From Aidingimonas lacisalsi (GTDB taxonomy: Bacteria > Pseudomonadota > Gammaproteobacteria > Pseudomonadales > Halomonadaceae), in contig NZ_VRYH01000003.1 in NCBI RefSeq assembly GCF_008079445.1, positions 425,658 to 489,657 on the forward strand: DNA of 64,000 bases, read 5' to 3'. Shown here one piece after another: positions 26,981 through 34,048 of this stretch; position 1 is the stretch's first letter; every line of letters starts with the position of its first letter. The translations under genes were made by a program, and so were the position numbers. Below the pieces are notes generated by a model, which saw nothing but the letters and a program-made list of their open reading frames with translations, was not told the origin of the DNA and made no database searches.

Positions 26981-28891
26981 ATGGACGTCGAACTCCTTGA
27001 TATTCGTGAGCACATGGCGCGTTTCCCGCCCTTCGATGGGCTGTCGGACGAGCTGCTCGATGACGTGGCGCAGCACGTCGAAGTCGCCTACTTCGAAGCC
27101 GGGAGAGACATCCTCGGTTATGATCAGGAAGTGCATGACCTGCATTATATCCGCCAAGGTGCCGTAGAAATTCACCGGCGTAATGGTGAACTCTACAACC
27201 GGCTCGGAGAAGGTGACATCTTCGGCCAGTTCAGCCTGTTGCGGAATCACCGCGTTCGCTACCCTGCCAAGTCGATCGAAGACACGCTGATCTATTTCAT
27301 ACCCGAGAGTGTGTTCCACCGACTATGTGAAGCCGATGATCAGTTTGCCGATTTCGTCGAACTGGGGCGGGCACGCCTGAAAGCGGTCGTCGAAGAGCAG
27401 CACAACAGCAATGACACCATGATTACCCGGGTGCGGCGACTCATCACCCGTACCCCCGTCATGATCGAATCGTCGCTATCGGCACAGGATGCCGCTCGGT
27501 GCATGAATGAAGAGAACGTGTCTGCGGTTCTCGTGGTCGCCCCACCCGATGATGATCCTCAGCGAACCTTTATCGACCGTGAGGGGCAACCAAAGCGGTT
27601 GGTCGGTATCCTCACCGATCTCGATTTTCGCAACCGGGTCATCGCAGAGGGGCGGTCCGCCGAGATTCCGGTAGGCGATGTCGTTACGGAGACATTGATC
27701 AGCATCCAGTCGGATGAGTCAGTCCACGAAGCGATGCTGTGCATGTTACGTAACAATGTGCACCATTTGCCTGTGCTGCATCGCCGACGTCCGCTCGGTC
27801 TGCTCCACCTGTCGGACATTATTCGCTACGAGACGCACAGCAGCCTGTATCTGGTCAGCAATATCTTCAACCAGACCAGCGTCAAAGGGCTTGCCGATCT
27901 TGAACCCGAAGTCAGAACGACCTTCGTGCGCATGGTCGAGGCGGGCGCGAACTCACAGATGGTAGGTAGTGCGCTGTCGACGATCGGCCGCAGCTTTACC
28001 CGACGTTTACTGGAGTTGGCGGAAGAAGCGCTTGGGCCGCCGCCCGTGCCTTACTGTTTCATGGTGATGGGGTCGATGGCGCGCAATGATCAGACGATCG
28101 TCAGCGATCAGGACAACGCTCTGGTACTGGACGATAGCTATGATCCTGAACGTCACGGCGATTATTTCGCCGAATTGGCGAAACGGGTCTGCGATGGTCT
28201 GGATGCCTGTGGATACCCTTACTGCAAGGGGGACATCATGGCCACCAATTCACGTTGGCGGCAGCCGCTTGCGGTGTGGAAACGCTACTTCAGTGACTGG
28301 ATCGATCACCCGAATCCGGAACATCTCCTGCACAGTTCCATCTTCTTCGATCTGGACAGTGTGTATGGTGAAGAGACGTTCGCCGAACAGCTCCAGGATC
28401 TCGTCGCGGACAAGGCCGCCGAGAGCCCTGCGTTCCTGGCCGCGATGGCACGCAATGCTCTGAATCGGACGCCGCCATTGGGATTTTTCCGGACCTTCGT
28501 CATGGAAAAGGATGGCAAACACAACAACTCGATCAATCTCAAGCGCCGCGGAACGGCTCCGACCATTGATTTGATTCGAGTGCATGCGTTGGCCTGTGGG
28601 TCACGCGCTCAGAATCCGTTCGATCGCCTTGATGATATTGCCAAGACATCGTTGCTGCCTTCCGGGACCGGAGACAAGATACGTTATGCTCTGGAGTTCA
28701 TCGCCATAGTCAGGATTCGGCACCAGGTGTTCGATATCGAGGAGGAGCGCACACCCGACAATAACATCGAGCCACGCAAGGTATCCGATACCGAGCGCCA
28801 CAACTTGAAGGATGCTTTTCAGGTGCTGAGCAATGCCCAGAAATTCCTGAAGTTTCGCTATCCCATGCCCGCTATGTCGCGTACACGATGA
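26981..28891 (+). CDS. cNMP-binding/CBS/DUF294 putative nucleotidyltransferase
   Basis: 636 residues in four parts: a cyclic-nucleotide-binding-like domain (about 12-130), two CBS domains (about 150-290), a DUF294 nucleotidyltransferase domain (about 330-480) with GSMARNDQTIVSDQDNALVL, and a C-terminal DUF294-associated helical domain. The layout matches a conserved family of predicted signal-transduction proteins related to GlnD-type transferases; their substrate is unknown. The ATG at 26981 follows AGAGGA. It overlaps the next gene as ATGA, and this pairing with a DnaQ-like exonuclease recurs in many gammaproteobacteria. Confidence 0.88.
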   Translation: MDVELLDIREHMARFPPFDGLSDELLDDVAQHVEVAYFEAGRDILGYDQEVHDLHYIRQGAVEIHRRNGELYNRLGEGDIFGQFSLLRNHRVRYPAKSIEDTLIYFIPESVFHRLCEADDQFADFVELGRARLKAVVEEQHNSNDTMITRVRRLITRTPVMIESSLSAQDAARCMNEENVSAVLVVAPPDDDPQRTFIDREGQPKRLVGILTDLDFRNRVIAEGRSAEIPVGDVVTETLISIQSDESVHEAMLCMLRNNVHHLPVLHRRRPLGLLHLSDIIRYETHSSLYLVSNIFNQTSVKGLADLEPEVRTTFVRMVEAGANSQMVGSALSTIGRSFTRRLLELAEEALGPPPVPYCFMVMGSMARNDQTIVSDQDNALVLDDSYDPERHGDYFAELAKRVCDGLDACGYPYCKGDIMATNSRWRQPLAVWKRYFSDWIDHPNPEHLLHSSIFFDLDSVYGEETFAEQLQDLVADKAAESPAFLAAMARNALNRTPPLGFFRTFVMEKDGKHNNSINLKRRGTAPTIDLIRVHALACGSRAQNPFDRLDDIAKTSLLPSGTGDKIRYALEFIAIVRIRHQVFDIEEERTPDNNIEPRKVSDTERHNLKDAFQVLSNAQKFLKFRYPMPAMSRTR

Positions 28892-29622
28892 TCTTGATGC
28901 GTCGCTCGCTTCCCAAGGCGTCCTCGAAACGACCTGATTGGCTGCCTTATCTGACCGCCCGCGTCGATGATGCTCGCCATGCCGGTCTGCAACGCTACTA
29001 TTCCCGGTCGCTATTTGCCCCGGAGACTCCGATCGCCAATATTCCTATGGTGGCGCTGGATATGGAAACGACCGGGTTGGATGAGCGGCGCCACGCGATC
29101 GTCAGCATCGGACTGGTGCCGTTCGACATGCAGCGTATTCGGCTGGCCGAGCGGCGTTACTGGGTCGTGAAACCGCCGCGGCCGCTCAATCGAGATTCCG
29201 TGACCTTTCACCATATTACGCATTCGGAAATTGCCGATGCGCCGGATCTTCGAGAGATTCTCGATGAACTGCTCGATGCCTTGGCCGGACGGCTGATCGT
29301 AGTCCACTATCGAAACATTGAACGCCATTTTCTGAACACGGCCGTCAACGCGCGTATCGGTGAGGAATTCAAGTTCCCCGTCATTGACACCATGGAACTG
29401 GAAGCGAGATTGCACCGGCGCACCTATTTATCTCGTCTCAAGCGTCGACTGGGGGGCAAACCTGTCTCCATTCGTCTGCATAACAGTCGGGGGCGGTATG
29501 GATTACCGGCTTACCAGTCGCACCATGCTGTCATCGACTCTCTGGCTACCGCTGAATTGCTGCAAGCACAGGTCGCACGCCATTATTCACTGGAGACACC
29601 CTTGGCGGATATCTGGATCTAG
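28888..29622 (+). CDS. DnaQ-like 3'-5' exonuclease family protein
   Basis: 244 residues with an RNase-T/DNA polymerase III epsilon fold: motif I Asp58 and Glu60 (ALDMETTGLD), HHITHSEIADAP, motif II HYRNIERHFL, and motif III His212 and Asp217 (SHHAVID). In motif II the usual FDxxFL Asp is Glu145, so the site is D-E-E-D rather than D-E-D-D. About 50 residues precede the fold. It is translationally coupled to the DUF294 gene, suggesting a joint, uncharacterised role. Activity is likely but its substrate is not known. Confidence 0.85.
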   Translation: MILMRRSLPKASSKRPDWLPYLTARVDDARHAGLQRYYSRSLFAPETPIANIPMVALDMETTGLDERRHAIVSIGLVPFDMQRIRLAERRYWVVKPPRPLNRDSVTFHHITHSEIADAPDLREILDELLDALAGRLIVVHYRNIERHFLNTAVNARIGEEFKFPVIDTMELEARLHRRTYLSRLKRRLGGKPVSIRLHNSRGRYGLPAYQSHHAVIDSLATAELLQAQVARHYSLETPLADIWI

Positions 29623-29651
29623 ATTCGACAGCAGCACGCGACACCATGAAA

Positions 29652-29678
29652 AAGGCGGCCATGAAGGCCGCCTTTTTT
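29652..29678. terminator. bidirectional rho-independent terminator
   Basis: Perfect 9-bp stem AAGGCGGCC/GGCCGCCTT around an ATGAA loop, with six T after the stem on the + strand and A residues before it (T-run on the - strand). It serves the exonuclease gene and the convergent BCCT gene. Confidence 0.9.
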
Positions 29679-29698
29679 GACAGAACCCGAGGATAGGC

Positions 29699-31360
29699 TC
29701 ATGTCGATTTGGGCTCGCTTCGGAGTCCTTGAATGATGGCATAGCACGCCACGAGCAGTACCAGCGTGAAGGGCAGGCCGGTAGTGATGACCGCCGTTTG
29801 GAGCGCAGTCAAACCGCCACCCAGCAGCAAGGCAATGGCGATGGCCCCCTCGATGATGGCCCAGAAAATGCGCTGGGATCTGGGGGCGTCGACTTTGCCG
29901 CCGGCCGTGATGGAATCGATCACCAACGAGCCGGAGTCGGACGAGGTGATGAAGAATACCATGACCAGGATAATCCCCACGAAGGAGGTGATGGCTGTCA
30001 ACGGCAGCTGGCCGAGCATTTCGAACAGTTGCAACTCCAGCGCTGCATCCTGGACTCCCTGGAAACCATCGGTGACGACCTGATCGATCGCGGTACCGCC
30101 AAATGCCGTCATCCAGAGTACTGACACGATCGAGGGCACCAGCAGCACGGCAATCAGGAATTCACGCACGCTACGACCGCGCGAGACGCGTGCGATGAAC
30201 ATACCGACGAACGGTGACCAACTGATCCACCAAGCCCAGTAGAAGGCCGTCCAGCCTTGCGTGAAATTGGCGTCTTCACGTCCAAACGGGTTGGAGAGTG
30301 CCGGCAGGTTGACCAGATAGGCCACCAGGTTCTCGAAGAAGCCGGTCGCGATCAGCAATGTCGGTCCTACCAGAATGACAAACAGCAGTAGCAGTGCCGC
30401 CAGGCCCATGTTGAGCTGGGACAGGCGCTGAACCCCTTTGTCGACCCCGAGCATGATCGAACACAAGGCGACCGCCGTGATGCCCATGATCAACAGTACC
30501 ATGGTGACGTTGGTATCCGGTATGCCGAACAGATAGCTGAGGCCGGCTGAGGCCTGCGATGCCCCGAGCCCCAGCGAGGTCGCCAGGCCGAAGAGGGTGG
30601 CGAAGACCGCCAGGATATCGATGGCATGGCCCCACCAGCCCCAGACGCGCTCACCCAGTACCGGGTAGAAGATCGAGCGCATGGTGAGAGGCAACCCCTT
30701 GTTGAAAGAGAACAGCGCGAGTGCCAGTGCAACGACGGCGTAGATACCCCAAGGGTGGAGGCCCCAGTGGAAGATGGTCGCGGCCATGCCGAGTGTCATT
30801 GCCCCGGCGTCATTGCCTTCTGCGGCGCCAAGCGGCGCCCAGTCGGTGCGTGCGCCATTCTCGGTCGTGATGCCGCCTAGCGCCGTCTCGAAATGGGTGA
30901 TGGGTTCCGAGACACCGTAGAACATCAGGCCGATACCCATCCCGGCAGCGAATAGCATGGCGAACCAGCCCGCATAGCTGAAGTCTGGCGTAGCATGGGC
31001 GCCGCCGATACGTACCCTGCCTAGCGGGGTGAATATCAGCACGATCGAAATGACGACGAAAATATTGGCAGCCAGCAGGAAGAACCAGGCCATATTGCCC
31101 GTCAGGAAGCTGAAAATGCCGTTGAAGAGCGGCTCGACCTGATCCTGAAGCGCCAGGGTGATGATCACGAAGAACAAGATCACCAGCGATGAGATCGTGA
31201 AAACCTTACCGTGAAGATCGAAATTCACGCCGAACCTGGTCGAGGCAATGTTGTCTTGCCCGATCACATAGTCCGTATCGATGAGGTTGGCGGGTCCATC
31301 CGGCGCGGGAATGCCTTCGGAACCCTCGTTTTGATTTTGCGATGAGTTATCTGTTGCCAC
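29699..31360 (-). CDS. BCCT-family glycine betaine/choline transporter
   Basis: 553 residues with 12 predicted membrane helices and a 50-residue polar N-terminus. BCCT hallmarks are present: GMGIGLMFYGVSEPI, HWGLHPWGIYAVVALALAL and the substrate-site tryptophan cluster YWAWWISWSPFVGMFIAR, then RGRSVREF. The transport is normally Na+- or H+-coupled. It is the natural entry route for betaine used by the surrounding catabolic genes and for osmoprotection. The start is a GTG at 31360 with GGAGA 9 bp upstream. Choline or ectoine cannot be excluded as substrate. Confidence 0.9.
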   Translation of the reverse strand: MATDNSSQNQNEGSEGIPAPDGPANLIDTDYVIGQDNIASTRFGVNFDLHGKVFTISSLVILFFVIITLALQDQVEPLFNGIFSFLTGNMAWFFLLAANIFVVISIVLIFTPLGRVRIGGAHATPDFSYAGWFAMLFAAGMGIGLMFYGVSEPITHFETALGGITTENGARTDWAPLGAAEGNDAGAMTLGMAATIFHWGLHPWGIYAVVALALALFSFNKGLPLTMRSIFYPVLGERVWGWWGHAIDILAVFATLFGLATSLGLGASQASAGLSYLFGIPDTNVTMVLLIMGITAVALCSIMLGVDKGVQRLSQLNMGLAALLLLFVILVGPTLLIATGFFENLVAYLVNLPALSNPFGREDANFTQGWTAFYWAWWISWSPFVGMFIARVSRGRSVREFLIAVLLVPSIVSVLWMTAFGGTAIDQVVTDGFQGVQDAALELQLFEMLGQLPLTAITSFVGIILVMVFFITSSDSGSLVIDSITAGGKVDAPRSQRIFWAIIEGAIAIALLLGGGLTALQTAVITTGLPFTLVLLVACYAIIQGLRSEPKST

Positions 31361-31405
31361 AGGAAAATCTCCGTCGTTAGGACTTCGGATTCCAGAGGTG
31401 TATTA

Positions 31406-31434
31406 CGAATACCCTTGCTATTCTATTGTGACAA
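31406..31434 (-). promoter_or_regulatory. candidate promoter of the BCCT gene
   Basis: Read on the minus strand: TTGTCA (31434-31429), 17-bp spacer, TATTCG (31411-31406), in the A+T-rich 162-bp gap between the PRC-barrel gene and the transporter. The -10 box is poor. Confidence 0.35.
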
Positions 31435-31522
31435 TTTATTGCGTGATTGCCACCCTTGAAATAATTCGTTTCATTTCTGATTCTTGTCAATCTCCAGGCG
31501 GTTATATGGCACAGCCACTATG

Positions 31523-32053
31523 TCAGCCATCATTACGTATTTCGTTGATACGTTCATTGATGGTTTCCATGACGTCCGCCGCACCTTCCTGAGTCCGTTG
31601 CCAGGCACTCTCGGCACCTTCACGGGTTTCCTGCCAGGCTTGGGCAGCGCTTGCACGTGCATGGTGCCACCAATCCCGATCGTAAGTCGGCAATTCCCGA
31701 GCCTCCTCTTCCGATAGATCGATGATGACGCGGTGATCGATGTCATCGCCACCTTCGTTGTCGGTTTCGAGGCGGTATTGGTCATTATTGATGACGACAT
31801 CTCTGCCTCCGATGGCCGATGAGTTCTCGGCATCGATGACCAATGCCTGCACCTGCATGTTGTCATCCAGCAGGATATCCTCGACGTCACCGATCTCGTT
31901 GCGGCTCTCTCCTTGCAGATAGACACCGGCATCCATGATGTCATCGGCGGAATACAGTCCCTGGGGAGCAGGCGTCTGGGCTTGAGCGGCTGCAGCCAGC
32001 ATCAGCCCTCCTGCGAGGCAGGCGAAATGGGGTCTGAATGCGTTGTGAGGCAT
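31523..32053 (-). CDS. exported PRC-barrel-domain protein
   Basis: 176 residues. A signal peptide with cleavage after AAAAQA (near residue 25) precedes a PRC-barrel-like domain (residues about 35-110: DAGVYLQGESRNEIGDVEDI, then a VINNDQYRL turn). A charged helical tail follows with two WQxTxEGAxxxxxxT-like repeats (AQAWQETREGAESAWQRTQE). The type occurs in halophile and alphaproteobacterial periplasmic proteins of unknown role. The ATG at 32053 has AAGGAGCG, a far better site than upstream in-frame starts. It lies upstream of the BCCT gene on the same strand with its own gap. Confidence 0.8.
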   Translation of the reverse strand: MPHNAFRPHFACLAGGLMLAAAAQAQTPAPQGLYSADDIMDAGVYLQGESRNEIGDVEDILLDDNMQVQALVIDAENSSAIGGRDVVINNDQYRLETDNEGGDDIDHRVIIDLSEEEARELPTYDRDWWHHARASAAQAWQETREGAESAWQRTQEGAADVMETINERINEIRNDG

Positions 32054-32150
32054 GTCGTTCGCTCCTTTTTGACCGTTCATGGGGCTTCCTCCGCTGAAAT
32101 AAGCAGCACGCGCCATAACCATAGTCGCTGATGCCTGAAATTCAAAACAT

Positions 32151-32165
32151 CGCCGACTGTCGGCG
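32151..32165. promoter_or_regulatory. perfect inverted repeat between the PRC-barrel gene and fdsB
   Basis: CGCCGAC-T-GTCGGCG, 7-bp arms around one base, in the 258-bp divergent gap. It is followed by GCGACATCGACA at about 32181. It could be an operator for either gene; the regulator is unknown. Confidence 0.35.
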
Positions 32166-32311
32166 CTGCAGGTTTGCTGTAAGCGACATCGACATAGTCA
32201 TTGCACCCAATCCCGACCTTATGATCATTGCCGGGTCGCGCAGGCAGTGCCAACATTCAAGGAGAGGTAACAGATAACATCGGCGGCAGAACCGACCAAC
32301 AAGAGCACGCT

Positions 32312-34030
32312 ATGACCGTCCAGACCGTGACCCCCCAACGGCGCTTTCGGGCCAAGTCGCGCGGCCGTGATCTCGAGCCCGCTGCGCTCGATGAACTGCG
32401 CGTACTGCTTGGTGACGAACAGCGATTCCCCGAGCTGCAACGGCGCGATCTTCTGATCGAGCATTTGCATGTCATTCAGGATGCACAGGGCCATTTGCCG
32501 CTACGGCTCATGCGAGCTCTGGCAGCATTCATGAATCTGCCCATGGCCGCGATCTATGAAACGGCAACGTTCTATGCTCACTTCGATGTGGTTCATGACG
32601 ACGAGGCCCCACCACCGGCTATGACCATTCGCGTCTGCGACTCCCTGTCCTGCCAGTTGGCCGGGGCCGAGGCGCTAAGACGTGAGTTGGCTACCGGTAT
32701 GGATGCCGATCAGGTCCGGGTACTGCGTGCCCCATGTATGGGGCGTTGCGAAATGGCGCCGGTCGTGGAGGTAGGCCACCGGCACGTCGGATTCGCTACC
32801 CGTGATCGTGTCGCGACGATCGTCGCAGAGGGTGAGGTCCATCCCCAGATGGGAGCTTGGCAGCATCTCGACGATTATTGCTGCGAGGGCGGTTATGATC
32901 TGCTGGCCGATTGCCGCGCTGGCCGCGTCTCTGTGGACCAGCTCATGCAGACACTGGAAACCGCCAATCTGCGCGGTCTCGGAGGAGCCGGCTTTCCCAC
33001 CTTCAAGAAATGGTACTTCGTACGCCAGGAGAGTGAACCCCGTTATTGCGCCATCAATGCCGATGAAGGTGAGCCAGGAACGTTCAAGGATCGTTACTAC
33101 CTGGAGCGTGCGCCACACCGTTTTCTGGAAGGCGCGCTGGTCAGTGCCTGGGCCGTGAATGCTCAGGGATTGTACATCTACCTGCGCGATGAATACCCCG
33201 GGCTGCACCGCGTGCTGCACGAAGCCATCGCCGAACTGGAAAGCGCCGGTTTGGCCCCGCCTGGCTATATCGTCATGCGTCGAGGGGCCGGCGCCTATAT
33301 CTGCGGTGAAGAGTCGGCAATGATCGAATCGCTGGAAGGCAAGCCCGGCAAGCCGCGCCATCGTCCGCCGTTCGTGGCCCAGCGCGGTCTCTTCGACCGT
33401 CCGACACTGGTCAATAATGTCGAAACCGTCTACTGGATCCCGTTGATCTGGCAACGAGGGGCCGATTGGTTTGCCAGTCATGGCCGACATGGCCGAAACG
33501 GCTTGCGAAGCTTTTCCGTCTCGGGACGAGTCAAACGGCCAGGGGTGCATCTGGCACCGGCCGGTATCACGTTGCGTGAATTGATCGATGAGTATTGCGA
33601 CGGCATGCAGGAGGGACATGCGTTGGCGGGCTATCTGCCCGGTGGCGCCTCCGGCGGCATGTTACCGGCGTCCAAGGCGGATATTCCGCTGGACTTCGAT
33701 ACGCTTCAGGAAGAGGACTGTTTCATCGGTTCCGCGGCGATCATTGTCATTTCCGATCAAGACGATCTGCGCCGAGTCGCTACCAATCTGCTGGCGTTCT
33801 TTGCCGATGAGTCCTGCGGTCAATGCACCCCGTGCCGGGTCGGAACGGAAAAGATGCTGACGCTGCTTGAACGCGATGAATGGAATGTCGATGAGTTGAC
33901 GCGCTTATCCCAGGTGATGATGGATGCATCGATTTGTGGCCTGGGACAGGCGGCACCCAATCCGGTACTGGGCCTGCTCAAGGATTTTCGCGAGCCGCTG
34001 GCTGCCCAGAACGTCATCGTCAAGGGATAA
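32312..34030 (+). CDS. fdsB: NAD-dependent formate dehydrogenase, fused NuoE-NuoF-type beta subunit
   Basis: Diaphorase subunit passing electrons from formate oxidation to NAD+. The 572 residues combine a NuoE-like thioredoxin-fold [2Fe-2S] domain (ligands Cys109, Cys114, Cys142, Cys146) with a NuoF-like domain: GLGGAGFPTFKKW, NADEGEPGTFKDR, the FMN/NADH loop YICGEESAMIESLEG, and a [4Fe-4S] motif with Cys502, Cys505, Cys508 and Cys542. Many species encode these as separate fdsG and fdsB; a fusion is known in Methylorubrum Fdh1B. The start at 32312 has only a weak AAGAG; an earlier start would add 28 residues. Confidence 0.9.
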   Translation: MTVQTVTPQRRFRAKSRGRDLEPAALDELRVLLGDEQRFPELQRRDLLIEHLHVIQDAQGHLPLRLMRALAAFMNLPMAAIYETATFYAHFDVVHDDEAPPPAMTIRVCDSLSCQLAGAEALRRELATGMDADQVRVLRAPCMGRCEMAPVVEVGHRHVGFATRDRVATIVAEGEVHPQMGAWQHLDDYCCEGGYDLLADCRAGRVSVDQLMQTLETANLRGLGGAGFPTFKKWYFVRQESEPRYCAINADEGEPGTFKDRYYLERAPHRFLEGALVSAWAVNAQGLYIYLRDEYPGLHRVLHEAIAELESAGLAPPGYIVMRRGAGAYICGEESAMIESLEGKPGKPRHRPPFVAQRGLFDRPTLVNNVETVYWIPLIWQRGADWFASHGRHGRNGLRSFSVSGRVKRPGVHLAPAGITLRELIDEYCDGMQEGHALAGYLPGGASGGMLPASKADIPLDFDTLQEEDCFIGSAAIIVISDQDDLRRVATNLLAFFADESCGQCTPCRVGTEKMLTLLERDEWNVDELTRLSQVMMDASICGLGQAAPNPVLGLLKDFREPLAAQNVIVKG

Positions 34031-34048
34031 AAGTCGAGGAGACCGATC

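Noticed and set aside
32155-32185. Possible sigma-54 promoter upstream of fdsB, target of the nearby NtrC-like regulator
   Set aside because: A TTTGCT stretch is present, but the -24 GG is displaced by two bases and the TGGCAC element is missing.
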